Assembly (NCBI GenBank): GCA_003584705.1
Contig: AP018536.1
Location: forward strand, 248,001-312,000
DNA length: 64,000 bases
From: Lachnospiraceae bacterium GAM79
GTDB lineage: Bacteria > Bacillota > Clostridia > Lachnospirales > Lachnospiraceae
Reading direction: 5' to 3'
Positions 17,232 to 26,039 of the stretch are shown here, one piece after another. Under the pieces are notes generated by a model. The model worked only from the letters and a program-made list of their open reading frames with translations. It was not told the origin of the DNA and did not search any database. A program made the translations under genes and the position numbers. Numbering within the stretch: position 1 is the first letter of the stretch; every line of letters starts with the position of its first letter.

Positions 17232-17276
17232 AAACCCGGATACGGCAGAGGCATCCGCTCACCGTACCCGGGTTTA
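17232..17276 (-). terminator. Terminator of thioredoxin gene
   Basis: AAACCCGG...ACGG and CCGT...CCGGGTTT form a long stem. On the minus strand it is followed by TTTTTGATTTTTTA just after the thioredoxin stop. The plus direction has a poorer tail. Confidence 0.75.
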
Positions 17277-17288
17277 AAAAACTGATTT

Positions 17289-17609
17289 TTACAGAATCAC
17301 CTGCTCCAGCTTCTCACGGAAGTCCGCTTCGGACATGGCGCCGACGAAGTTGGCCACGGGTTGTCCGTCTCTGAAGATCACAAAATTCGGAATGCTTGCC
17401 ACGCGGTACTTCTGGGCGATGGTCATGTTCTCATCCACATTGATCTTGCCGACCTTTACTTTTCCCTCGTAAGCTTCTGCCAGCTTTGCCACGGTAGGGG
17501 CCATCATCTTGCAGGGATTGCACCAGTCTGCGTAGAAATCTACCAGAACGGGTAGAGGGGAGTTCAGAACTTCTTCCTCAAAATTAGCAACGGTAAACGT
17601 ATATTCCAT
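17289..17609 (-). CDS. Thioredoxin
   Basis: 106 aa, the classic single-domain size. The active site is WCNPCK (Cys30 and Cys33), a variant of WCGPC, followed by PTVAKLAEAYEGKVKVGKIN, and the cis-Pro loop is in VASIPNFVIF. Cytoplasmic dithiol reductant for ribonucleotide reductase, peroxiredoxins and others. Asn in place of Gly between the cysteines will shift the redox potential somewhat. AAGGAAGG precedes the ATG. Monocistronic, with its own terminator. Confidence 0.93.
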   Translation of the reverse strand: MEYTFTVANFEEEVLNSPLPVLVDFYADWCNPCKMMAPTVAKLAEAYEGKVKVGKINVDENMTIAQKYRVASIPNFVIFRDGQPVANFVGAMSEADFREKLEQVIL

Positions 17610-17676
17610 AAGTATCCTTCCTTTCTGTTATCTGTTGTTGATAGTATCTCAAAAATAAGATTCTATATTCGGGGCC

Positions 17677-18321
17677 TTATCTGTAAATAATATATTTGCA
17701 GATGGGATTGCCAACGGAGGAAAACTTTTCCTCGTATTCGGTCATGACGTTTCCCTCCATCAGCGCGGCATCGTTATGCAGATCGTAGGTGATCACCTGC
17801 GCTTTCCATCCGGCGGGCTCCAGTTCCTCTACTGCAAAATCAAACAACGGGCGGTTGTCCGTCTTGAATTCCAGCGTACCCTCTTTTTTCAGGATCACAT
17901 CATAGCGGGCCAGAAACTGTCTCGAAGGAAGTCTTCTCTTCGCATGACGGTCCTTGGGCCAGGGATCGGAGAAATTCAGATAAATGCGGTCCACTTCACC
18001 TTTTCCGAATACCTTATCGATGTCTTCTGCATCCATACGGATGAATTTCAGGTTGGGAAGCTCGTCCTCTTCCATTTTCTGGATCGCGCGGAGCAATACG
18101 CTGGAATATTTTTCAATTCCCACATAATTGATCTGCGGATTCTGCTTTGCAAGGGTATGTAGGAAACGTCCTTTTCCCATACCGATCTCAATATGGATCG
18201 GATGATCGTTTCCGAAAATCTCATGCCAGGTTCCGGGGCATGCTTCCAGGGTATCTTCCGGTACGACATAGGGACTTTCCGCAATAACTTCCCGGGAACC
18301 GGTAATATTTCGTAACCTCAT
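17677..18321 (-). CDS. trmB: tRNA (guanine-N7-)-methyltransferase
   Basis: 214 aa, normal length for TrmB, which methylates G46 of tRNA using S-adenosylmethionine. IHIEIGMGKGRFL is the SAM-binding motif (about residues 44-56), NYVGIEKYSSVLLRA follows, and YLNFSDPWPKDRHAKRRL is the hallmark DPWPK...RH-x-KRR substrate signature. ATG 18321 follows AAAGG; the longer frame from 18360 adds 13 residues without support. Divergent from the phosphodiesterase gene. Confidence 0.95.
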   Translation of the reverse strand: MRLRNITGSREVIAESPYVVPEDTLEACPGTWHEIFGNDHPIHIEIGMGKGRFLHTLAKQNPQINYVGIEKYSSVLLRAIQKMEEDELPNLKFIRMDAEDIDKVFGKGEVDRIYLNFSDPWPKDRHAKRRLPSRQFLARYDVILKKEGTLEFKTDNRPLFDFAVEELEPAGWKAQVITYDLHNDAALMEGNVMTEYEEKFSSVGNPICKYIIYR

Positions 18322-18380
18322 GGTAATCTCAGCCTTTCTTATAGTAATCTGTATTGTCAATGTACTTTATCTGAGAAAGC

Positions 18381-18410
18381 TTGTCAAGTCACAGGCCGGG
18401 GGATTATACT
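18381..18410 (+). promoter_or_regulatory. Promoter of the YfcE-type phosphodiesterase
   Basis: TTGTCA (18381-18386), 18-nt spacer, TATACT (18405-18410), 21 nt before the start codon and its AGGAGGAG site. Confidence 0.55.
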
Positions 18411-18431
18411 GGCAGTAGGAGGAGAAAATTT

Positions 18432-18980
18432 ATGAAATGGATGATTGCATCGGATATTCACGGATCGGCATATTACTGTCGAAAACTGTTGGAAGCATAT
18501 ACGGAGGAAGGGGCCGACAGGCTGCTTTTACTGGGGGATATTTTATACCACGGCCCCAGAAATGATCTGCCCAGAGATTATGCGCCTAAGGAAGTGATCG
18601 CTTTATTGAACGAGCGGAAAAATGATATCTACTGTGTACGCGGTAATTGCGATACGGAGGTGGATCAGATGGTTCTGGAATTTCCGGTGCTGAGTGATTA
18701 TTGTGTACTTGCGGAAGGGACGCAGGCAATCTATGCCACCCATGGACATATCTATAATGAGCAGAAACTGCCGCCATTGCATTCCGGAGATATTTTATTG
18801 CACGGTCATACTCATGTGCCGAAATGCGTTGTTCATGAGACAGAGCAGTATATCTGCATGAATCCGGGGTCCGTGTCGATTCCCAAGGAAGAAAGCTGGC
18901 ACGGATACATGATCTGGGAAGGCAAAAATTTTGTGTGGAAAGACTTCGACGGACAGGAACATTTACGGTATTCCGTATAG
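18432..18980 (+). CDS. YfcE/MJ0936-type metallophosphodiesterase
   Basis: 182 aa. Calcineurin-like metal-binding motifs appear in order: SDIHG (residues 7-11), GDI (about 38-40), RGNCD (about 77-81), ATHGH (about 105-109) and LLHGHTHVP (about 125-133). Members of this small family hydrolyse phosphodiesters with Mn2+. Physiological substrate unknown, though E. coli YfcE is the closest model. ATG 18432 has AGGAGGAG upstream. Ends before a perfect hairpin terminator. Confidence 0.88.
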   Translation: MKWMIASDIHGSAYYCRKLLEAYTEEGADRLLLLGDILYHGPRNDLPRDYAPKEVIALLNERKNDIYCVRGNCDTEVDQMVLEFPVLSDYCVLAEGTQAIYATHGHIYNEQKLPPLHSGDILLHGHTHVPKCVVHETEQYICMNPGSVSIPKEESWHGYMIWEGKNFVWKDFDGQEHLRYSV

Positions 18981-19050
18981 AGAATGACAGCGTTCGCAGA
19001 AGGTCTTAAAAAGAATTAAAAAATAGAGATAAGACTTTGGTTTTTAGGTA

Positions 19051-19094
19051 AAATGGTGTATGATAAAGAATGCGCATTATCATACACCATTTTA
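19051..19094 (+). terminator. Long perfect-palindrome terminator
   Basis: A 17-bp arm (AAAATGGTGTATGATAA, 19051-19067) pairs perfectly with its complement ending at 19093 across a 9-nt loop, and more T follows. It can act on both strands and lies between the phosphodiesterase and the carboxypeptidase start. Confidence 0.75.
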
Positions 19095-19122
19095 TTTTGA
19101 AGATATCAGGAAGGATTTATAC

Positions 19123-20826
19123 ATGCAGTTTTTCAGGCATTTTTCATATAGAAGTTTTTTAACCAGGGCAGTGATGGGAATCAGCGCTCTCTGCCTTTTT
19201 GCATCTCAGGGGCTTAGTGTCTCTGCTGCAACGATCAAAGAAGAGAACATCGCCCGCAATCAGGCACTGGCCATTCAGTCCAATGAAGTGGCAAACTGGC
19301 CTACGGGACCGGTAGTCAGCGCAGAATCCGCCATTTTGATGGATGCGGATACCGGAGCGATCCTTTATGCCAAAAATATCCATCAGCAGGAATACCCTGC
19401 CAGTACCACCAAAATTCTGACAACATTGATCGCATCCGAGCGCTGCAGCATGGATGAGATCGTGGATTTCTCCTATGATGCGGTACACGATATTGATCCC
19501 GGAAGCAACCATATCGCTATTGACCCCGGCGAGCAGCTGACCATGGAGGAATGTCTGAATGCCATTCTGATCCGCTCCGCCAATGAAGTTTCTTTCGCGG
19601 TAGCAGAGCATATTTCCGGAACGACCTGGCAGGACTTTGCACCGATCATGAATGAAAGAGCCAAGGAACTGGGGTGTGTTGATTCCAATTTCGTCAATCC
19701 CAACGGACTTCCCAATGAGGATCATTACACCAGTGCCTATGACCTGGCGATGATCGGAAGAGCTTTTTTTGCCAACGAAGCGCTGTGTAAAATGACAATG
19801 ACACATATGCTGCACATTTTGCCGTCGGAACGCCAGCCGGATGATATTATGGAAGTCAACAAGATGGAACTGATCCCCGGCGGTAAATATGCATATCCGT
19901 ATCTGGTAGGCTGTAAGACCGGTTACACCGATGTTGCCCGCAGTACACTGGTGTCCTGTGCGGAAAAAGACGGCATGAAGCTGATCTGTGTGGTCATGAA
20001 AGACGAAAATCCGAATTACTATGAAGATACAATCGCTCTGTTTGATTATGGTTTCAGCAATTTTCAGAGAGTGAACATTTCTCAGACAGAGACCAAGTAT
20101 AATATCGAGAATGCAGGATCTTTTTACAGTGGGAATGATATTTTCGGCAACTCCAAACCGATTCTGGAACTGAACCAGACGGACAGCATCACTTTGCCGA
20201 ACACCATCACCTTTCAGGATGCGGTGTCCAGTATTTCCTATGATAATACAGAACCAGGACAGGTGGCTGTGATCACTTATACTTACAATGATGTGGTACT
20301 GGGAACGGCATCCCTGGACTTTACGGCAGCGGAAAAGGGCAGTAGTGTCTTCCGGGAAAATACGGCAGAGACCACGGAGTCTGCAGAGGAAAGCGGTGCA
20401 ACCGATGAAACGCAGTCAGGCACAACGACCACAGAGGCAGACAATACAGAGACAACCGAAACAGCAGGAGATAACACCGGAAACAATGGTGGAATTCCAA
20501 CGGTTGCACAGGAGACATCTCCGGAGGAGGAAAACAGCACTTCCGGTGGTCCTGCGGTTATTTTCATTAATGTGGTAAAAGTATTTTTCTGTATCGTGGG
20601 AATTGCGGTATTGATCTTCCTTGCACTGTTATTACGTGCGTTTTTCAAGAATTATCATTTTGCCCACCGCAGTACCCGCCTGACCTGGAGATTTAACCGC
20701 AGAAGAAATCGTTCCAGATCCCGGTATCGTTCGGTGGATCAGGACCTTCGTAACCGACGCAAAGAAGCAATCCGACAGGCGAAAAAACGTCAAAAGCCCA
20801 AGAAGTCATCCCACTTTCGTGGGTAG
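19123..20826 (+). CDS. D-alanyl-D-alanine carboxypeptidase (S11, PBP5/DacF type) with C-terminal anchor
   Basis: 567 aa. Residues 1-37 are a signal peptide ending near VSAA. The peptidase S11 motifs are S-x-x-K in PASTTK (about 92-97), S-x-N in IRSANE (about 150-153) and KTG (about 264). The enzyme trims the terminal D-Ala from peptidoglycan stem peptides outside the membrane. After a beta-rich domain comes a Thr/Glu/Ser-rich spacer (about 405-475), one membrane helix (about 480-510) and a strongly basic cytoplasmic tail of RR/KR repeats. Start 19123 follows AGGAAGG, after the terminator hairpin. Confidence 0.92.
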   Translation: MQFFRHFSYRSFLTRAVMGISALCLFASQGLSVSAATIKEENIARNQALAIQSNEVANWPTGPVVSAESAILMDADTGAILYAKNIHQQEYPASTTKILTTLIASERCSMDEIVDFSYDAVHDIDPGSNHIAIDPGEQLTMEECLNAILIRSANEVSFAVAEHISGTTWQDFAPIMNERAKELGCVDSNFVNPNGLPNEDHYTSAYDLAMIGRAFFANEALCKMTMTHMLHILPSERQPDDIMEVNKMELIPGGKYAYPYLVGCKTGYTDVARSTLVSCAEKDGMKLICVVMKDENPNYYEDTIALFDYGFSNFQRVNISQTETKYNIENAGSFYSGNDIFGNSKPILELNQTDSITLPNTITFQDAVSSISYDNTEPGQVAVITYTYNDVVLGTASLDFTAAEKGSSVFRENTAETTESAEESGATDETQSGTTTTEADNTETTETAGDNTGNNGGIPTVAQETSPEEENSTSGGPAVIFINVVKVFFCIVGIAVLIFLALLLRAFFKNYHFAHRSTRLTWRFNRRRNRSRSRYRSVDQDLRNRRKEAIRQAKKRQKPKKSSHFRG

Positions 20827-20869
20827 TATTCCGAAGGGGAGATTTCCATACATTTTGCCCAGTTTGATT

Positions 20870-20899
20870 TTGACATATCAATGGGTACTATGGTACACT
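20870..20899 (+). promoter_or_regulatory. Promoter of the large TPR gene
   Basis: Perfect TTGACA (20870-20875), 18-nt spacer, TACACT (20894-20899), about 80 nt before the TTG start. Confidence 0.6.
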
Positions 20900-20977
20900 G
20901 AATAAGAAAAAAGTGGGGTAGTATACCCGGGGAAATGAGAAGCTTAGGATAAGAAAAGGTTAAGGGAGCGAAATACC

Positions 20978-23860
20978 TTGGATAAGAGTGAATATAAATT
21001 AAGAGCGGAAGAAATCAAAGACCTGATCAGCCGTGGGGAGTATGCGCAGGCTGCGGAGATTGCGGATACCATTGACTGGCGCAGAGTCAAAAGTGTTATG
21101 ATGCTGTGCACCATCAGTGACCTTTACAAGATCAATCGAAGATACGAGGATGCCAGAGATATGCTGCTTCTGGCATATGAACGCCGTCCGGGAGGAAGGA
21201 CGATCTGCTATTCTCTGTGCGAACTTTCCATTAAAATGGAAGAGTATGTACAGGCTATCGAGTATTACAAAGAGTTTGTGCAGGTAGCGCCCAAGGATCC
21301 CGGCAGATATATTTTGCAGTACAAATTATATGAGGCGCAGGATGTCAGTCTGGAAGAGCGCATTGCTGTTCTGGAAGAACTGAAAAAGAGAGATTACAGA
21401 GAAAAATGGGCATATGAGTTGGCTTATTTATATCATAGAGTAGGACTTGCTGCCAGATGTGTAGAGGAATGTGATGAGCTGATCCTTTGGTTTGGCGAGG
21501 GCAAATACGTTATCAAGGCAATGGAGCTGAAAATGCTCCATCAGCCGCTAACACCGGAACAGCAGGAAAAATACGATCATCGTTTTGACGCGCCCGGTAC
21601 GCAGCAGTATTCTCAGAATTATGCGCAGGATCCCGGTTATGGACAGAACGAAACTTATGATCCGAATCAGGGCTATGCACAAGACGGAAGTTACGACCCG
21701 AATCAGGGCTATGCACAGGGCGGAAGTTATGACCCGAACCAGGGCTATGCACAAGACGGAAGTTATGACCCGAACCAGGGCTATGCACAGGATGGAAGTT
21801 ACGATTCCAATCCGGACAATGTGCAGGAGGGGGCTTATGATCAGGTGATTGATGACACCAGAGTCTATGAACCGGTGCAGCCCCAACAGGCACCCGCGCA
21901 GCCGGCGGAAGATGATTTCGACATTCATGTGAAGACCATGGATGTGGGACAATATAATACGATCAATCTACAGGCAGAACTGGCAGCAGGCCTGCGGGAG
22001 GTACTGAGCGAGGATCATGCGAAGGAGACTTCGGATTCCATTACCCGTTCTATCGTGGCACCCATGATCGATCCTGGGGATTCCGATACGGAGTCTCTGG
22101 ACTATCCGGAGATTGCAGATGTCAGTGAAGACGATCTGGAGCCGGAGACGGAGCAGATGGAGAGCTCGGAAGTATTCTTTGGGGAGACCGGAGAAATCGG
22201 CGATCTATCACAGGTGCCCCAGGTAGAGACGGAAGAGATTCTGCCGGAAGAGCCTGTTGTTGCAAGAAGAACCGATGTAGTACCGGAGCTATCCGAAGTA
22301 CAGAAGACACCGGAAGTACAGGAAATCGTGAAGGAACCGGAAACACAGAAAGTACCGGAAGCTCCCGTAGAGCCACCCAAGGAACTGGCCGATGTGCTGG
22401 CACAGGAATCCGACGGTCAGATCAGCCTGGTAATGCCGGAGGCAGAGAGCATTGAGAAACAGATCACCGGCCAGATGAATATCGAGGATATTCTGGCAGA
22501 GTGGGAACGCAAGAAGAAGGAGAACCTGGAGAAGAGAGAAGAAGAGGTTCGCCAACATGTATTACAGCAGACCGGAGCCATGTTCACGGAGTTTGAACAG
22601 GCGGTAAGAGACGGATTGCTGGAAAAACTGGAAAAAGAAAAAGCTGCGGACACGGCAGATACCGTGGCAGAAGATACAACAGATACCGATGAGGTAGAAG
22701 AGCTGGAAGAGATCACGGAAGAGCCTGCCACAGAGGAACCCGTGGAAGAACTGACGGAGGCTGCTCCTGCAGAGGAAGCGGAACAAGAGCCTGTAGAAGA
22801 GCTTCCGGAAGAGGATACTGTAGAAGAACTCGCGGAAGAACCTGCATATGAGCCGGAAGCAGAAGAATTTGAGGAATCTGCGGAACCGGAAGCAGAAATC
22901 TATGAGCAGGAAGAAATCGTAGACGAGGAACAGGCAGAACCGGAAGGAGCAATGGATGACGAGTCTGTAGAGGAGCCCACGGCGGAAGCAGTAGAATCGG
23001 TAGATGAGGAAACAGCCAGGGAAGAGATAGAACTGACGGCTGAGGAAACGCCGGAAGCCGGGGAAGCACCGGAACAGCCGGAGCGCCCCGCAGTAGAGCG
23101 AGACAAAGCAAAGGTTCGTGCGCTTACCAGAGAAGAGAGAGAACTGTACGCACCCTTTATCCAGAGCAGATCTGCCAGAGAGCAGTTAGTCAAGGCCATT
23201 GATAATATCAGTCTGGCAGCCTACACCGGCAACGTGATCATCACTGGAGAAGAGGGTATGGATACCTTATCTCTGGCGAAGAACATGGTTCGCGAAATTC
23301 AGGCAACCGACAGCAATTTCTCCGGAAAAGTGGCAAAGATCTCTGGACATGCATTGAATAAAAAGGATACTGCAGATACCTTATCCAAGCTGAAAAACGG
23401 CGCGCTGATCATTTGCAAGGCATCCGAAATGAACGATGCTACGGCAAATGTACTTCACAAGGCATTGCAGCAGGAGAGTCAGGGAATCGTAATTATTCTG
23501 GAAGATACGAAGAGGGATATTGATAAATTCCTCGAGAAACATGAAAAATTGAGAGAGTGCTTTACCGCACGAATGGATGTGGAAGCCCTCAGCAATAACA
23601 CGCTGGTGGCATTCGGCAAACAGTATGCACGGGAGATGGAATACTCTATTGACGAACTCGGAGAGCTGGCGTTACATACCAGAATCGAAGATATGCAGAC
23701 GATAGATCATGTGGTTACGGTAGTGGATGTAAAGCAGATCGTGGATGAAGCGATCGCTCATGCAAATAAAAAGACATTGAAGCATTTCTTCGATGTCCTG
23801 TTTGCCAAGAGATATGACGATGAGGATATGATCATCCTCACCGAGAAAGACTTTGTATAG
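20978..23860 (+). CDS. Large TPR protein with repeats, acidic region and degenerate P-loop domain
   Basis: 960 aa from a TTG start with AAGGGAG upstream. Residues 1-200 are TPR-like helices. Residues 225-280 are tandem 12-residue repeats around YDPNQGYAQDGS. Residues 330-700 are intensely acidic, Glu/Pro-rich and probably disordered. Residues 710-960 look like an AAA-type alpha/beta domain, but the expected P-loop reads GEEGMDTLS, so the Walker Lys is missing; ALIICKASE may be the Walker B strand. It probably acts as a cytoplasmic scaffold, not an ATPase. The branching-enzyme gene starts 14 bp later. No specific function recognised. Confidence 0.8.
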   Translation: MDKSEYKLRAEEIKDLISRGEYAQAAEIADTIDWRRVKSVMMLCTISDLYKINRRYEDARDMLLLAYERRPGGRTICYSLCELSIKMEEYVQAIEYYKEFVQVAPKDPGRYILQYKLYEAQDVSLEERIAVLEELKKRDYREKWAYELAYLYHRVGLAARCVEECDELILWFGEGKYVIKAMELKMLHQPLTPEQQEKYDHRFDAPGTQQYSQNYAQDPGYGQNETYDPNQGYAQDGSYDPNQGYAQGGSYDPNQGYAQDGSYDPNQGYAQDGSYDSNPDNVQEGAYDQVIDDTRVYEPVQPQQAPAQPAEDDFDIHVKTMDVGQYNTINLQAELAAGLREVLSEDHAKETSDSITRSIVAPMIDPGDSDTESLDYPEIADVSEDDLEPETEQMESSEVFFGETGEIGDLSQVPQVETEEILPEEPVVARRTDVVPELSEVQKTPEVQEIVKEPETQKVPEAPVEPPKELADVLAQESDGQISLVMPEAESIEKQITGQMNIEDILAEWERKKKENLEKREEEVRQHVLQQTGAMFTEFEQAVRDGLLEKLEKEKAADTADTVAEDTTDTDEVEELEEITEEPATEEPVEELTEAAPAEEAEQEPVEELPEEDTVEELAEEPAYEPEAEEFEESAEPEAEIYEQEEIVDEEQAEPEGAMDDESVEEPTAEAVESVDEETAREEIELTAEETPEAGEAPEQPERPAVERDKAKVRALTREERELYAPFIQSRSAREQLVKAIDNISLAAYTGNVIITGEEGMDTLSLAKNMVREIQATDSNFSGKVAKISGHALNKKDTADTLSKLKNGALIICKASEMNDATANVLHKALQQESQGIVIILEDTKRDIDKFLEKHEKLRECFTARMDVEALSNNTLVAFGKQYAREMEYSIDELGELALHTRIEDMQTIDHVVTVVDVKQIVDEAIAHANKKTLKHFFDVLFAKRYDDEDMIILTEKDFV
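21655..21815 (+). repeat. 36-bp coding tandem repeats
   Basis: Just over four units of 36 bp encode the 12-residue repeat ending in YDPNQGYAQDGS. Units differ mainly at third positions, with one Asp-to-Gly change. In-frame, so copy-number change would alter the linker length without breaking the gene. Confidence 0.85.
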
Positions 23861-23874
23861 CGGGAGGCGCGGTC

Positions 23875-25779
23875 ATGACGAAGGAGAAGGTATTTATTTC
23901 CGAAGCAGATCAGTATCTTTTTGCCCAGGGGACCCATTATGATATTTACAAAAAACTGGGTGCACATCTGTCGGTGGAAGACGGCGTGCAGGGAGTCTAT
24001 TTCGGAGTATGGGCACCAAATGCAGCACAGGTGAATGTCATTGGCACATTCAATGAATGGAATGAGGAATCCCATCCCATGCAGAAGCTGGGAGAAGGCG
24101 GTATCTGGGGGCTGTTCATTCCCGGCGTGGAAGAGGGAACGATGTATAAGTTCCTGATCTATGCAAGGGATGGCAGAAAGCTCTACAAAGCAGATCCTTT
24201 TGCCAATTATGCGGAGTACCGGCCGGGTACGGCATCTATCGTCACCGATATTACAGGCTTTGACTGGAGAGATTCCAAGTGGATGGAAGCCCGGGACAAA
24301 AAGGATATGAATAAAGAGCCTATGGCGATCTACGAATGCCATATTGGTTCTTTTATGAAGCATCCTAACAACGGTACCGCCGAAGGATTCTACAATTACC
24401 GGGAGTTTGCGGACCGGATCATAGAATATCTGAAGGAGATGAAGTATACCCATGTAGAACTGATGGGTATTGCAGAGCATCCGTTTGACGGTTCCTGGGG
24501 ATATCAGGTGACCGGCTACTATGCACCGACCTCCCGTTACGGAACGCCGAAAGATTTCATGTACCTGATCAACGAACTGCACAAGGCCGGAGTCGGCGTG
24601 ATTCTGGACTGGGTACCTGCGCATTTTGCAACTGATGCCCATGGCTTGGCTGAATTTGACGGTCAGTGCATTTTTGAACATCCCGATCCCCGTCTGGGAG
24701 AGCATCCCGAATGGGGAACCAAAATCTTCAATTACGGCAAAAATGAAGTAAAGAACTTCCTGGTAGCCAATGCCTTGTTCTGGCTCAGAGAGTTCCATGT
24801 GGACGGCATCCGTGTAGATGCGGTGGCATCCATGCTATATCTGGATTATGGTAAAAAAGAAGGTGAGTGGCTGCCGAATAAATTCGGTGGCAACAAGAAT
24901 CTGGAGGCCATTGAGTTCTTCCACCATCTGAATTCTGTCATCCGTGGAACGTATCCCGGATTTGTGACAATTGCCGAGGAATCCACGGCGTGGCCGAATG
25001 TGACCAGCGATATCGGAGGCGAGGGATTAGGCTTCTCCTTTAAATGGAATATGGGCTGGATGCATGATTTCTGTGAATACATGAAGCTGGATCCTTTGTA
25101 TCGTAAGGGCAATCATTACGCTATGACCTTTGCCATGAGCTACAATGACAGTGAGAACTACATTCTGCCCCTGTCTCATGACGAAGTGGTACATCTGAAG
25201 TGTTCCATGGTAAATAAGATGCCAGGTTATACTGCGGATAAATACGCAAATCTGCGTGTGGGCTATACCTACATGTTCGGACATTCCGGCAAAAAGCTGC
25301 TGTTCATGGGACAGGATTTCGGACAGGAGCGTGAGTGGAGTGAAGAGCGCGAACTGGACTGGTATCTGTTAGGCGAGAAGCTGAATCAGGGCGTACATAC
25401 CTATGTAAAGGAACTGTTGGAACTGTACCGCAAGTATCCTGCAATGTATGAGATCGACAATACCTGGGACGGTTTCGAGTGGATGAATGCGGATGATGCA
25501 GAACACAGCACCTATTGTTTCGTGAGAAAAGGTTCCAGCGGCAAAAACAATCTGCTGTTTGTATTGAATATGACTCCGATGAAATGGGAGAATTATACCG
25601 TACCCGTGCCGAAAAAGAAGAAATATAAGCTGCTGCTCAACAGTGATGAGGAACGTTTTGGCGGCTGGGGCAATGAGATTCCCGCAGAGATCATGGCAGA
25701 GAAAAAACCTTACCATTACAAGGATTATTCTATCAGCTTTGATCTGCCCCCTTATGGAGCTGCTGTATTTCTGTTCTAA
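23875..25779 (+). CDS. glgB: 1,4-alpha-glucan (glycogen) branching enzyme
   Basis: 634 aa. An N-terminal CBM48 domain (FGVWAPNAAQVNVIGTFNEW) precedes a GH13 barrel with DWVPAHFA, the nucleophile Asp in GIRVDAVAS (about 315), the acid/base Glu in IAEEST (about 368) and the third Asp in LSHDEVVH (about 435). A C-terminal all-beta domain closes the protein. It makes alpha-1,6 branches in glycogen. GGGAGG precedes the ATG. No other glycogen genes are adjacent, and a clean terminator follows. Confidence 0.96.
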   Translation: MTKEKVFISEADQYLFAQGTHYDIYKKLGAHLSVEDGVQGVYFGVWAPNAAQVNVIGTFNEWNEESHPMQKLGEGGIWGLFIPGVEEGTMYKFLIYARDGRKLYKADPFANYAEYRPGTASIVTDITGFDWRDSKWMEARDKKDMNKEPMAIYECHIGSFMKHPNNGTAEGFYNYREFADRIIEYLKEMKYTHVELMGIAEHPFDGSWGYQVTGYYAPTSRYGTPKDFMYLINELHKAGVGVILDWVPAHFATDAHGLAEFDGQCIFEHPDPRLGEHPEWGTKIFNYGKNEVKNFLVANALFWLREFHVDGIRVDAVASMLYLDYGKKEGEWLPNKFGGNKNLEAIEFFHHLNSVIRGTYPGFVTIAEESTAWPNVTSDIGGEGLGFSFKWNMGWMHDFCEYMKLDPLYRKGNHYAMTFAMSYNDSENYILPLSHDEVVHLKCSMVNKMPGYTADKYANLRVGYTYMFGHSGKKLLFMGQDFGQEREWSEERELDWYLLGEKLNQGVHTYVKELLELYRKYPAMYEIDNTWDGFEWMNADDAEHSTYCFVRKGSSGKNNLLFVLNMTPMKWENYTVPVPKKKKYKLLLNSDEERFGGWGNEIPAEIMAEKKPYHYKDYSISFDLPPYGAAVFLF

Positions 25780-25813
25780 GTCCGGTTAAGAAATTATAAG
25801 AAACGACCGAAAT

Positions 25814-25853
25814 AAAAGATGAGTGTGACCAAAAGGTGCACTCATCTTTTTTC
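25814..25853 (+). terminator. Terminator of glgB
   Basis: AAAAGATGAGTG (25814-25825) pairs perfectly with CACTCATCTTTT (25839-25850), and more T follows. Confidence 0.9.
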
Positions 25854-25854
25854 T

Positions 25855-26006
25855 TAACTATTCAGAGACATGTAAATATCACTAAGGCCTCTTTGAATGC
25901 TTGTATTCGTAAGAGGATTTAGTGATATTTATAGGGCGATATAGCCTCAATGGGCAAAAGGAAAGTTCTGAAAGAGCGATTTTGCGAATGAGTCTCTGAA
26001 TAGTTA
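25855..26006. ncRNA. Candidate structured RNA or MITE-like element of nested inverted repeats
   Basis: The 15-bp outer arms (25855-25869 and 25992-26006, core AACTATTCAGAGAC) are perfect complements. Inside, 13 bp at 25873-25885 pair perfectly with 25919-25931. Within that helix CCTCTT/AAGAGG and GAAT/ATTC form a further hairpin. The remaining 60 nt (25932-25991) carry short GGGC/AGCC and CGATTTTGCG pairings. No coding frame. It lies between the glgB terminator and the first flagellar gene, so it could be a leader RNA, a free small RNA, or a small non-autonomous mobile element with 15-bp terminal repeats. No target duplication was seen. Confidence 0.5.
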
Positions 26007-26039
26007 TTTCAAGAGTTATTACCAGGAAGGACGACAAGC

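Noticed and set aside
21655-21815. CRISPR-like regularly spaced repeats
   Set aside because: The 36-bp units are directly adjacent with no spacers, lie in frame and encode a 12-residue peptide repeat; no cas genes nearby.
23758-24798. 346-codon minus-strand frame over glgB
   Set aside because: Antisense to unmistakable GlgB catalytic motifs and without an initiation site.
25855-26006. Cyclic di-GMP riboswitch before the flagellar genes
   Set aside because: Tempting from context and the GGGCAAAAGG string, but the class I core pairing and tetraloop receptor, and the class II pseudoknot elements, are not there.
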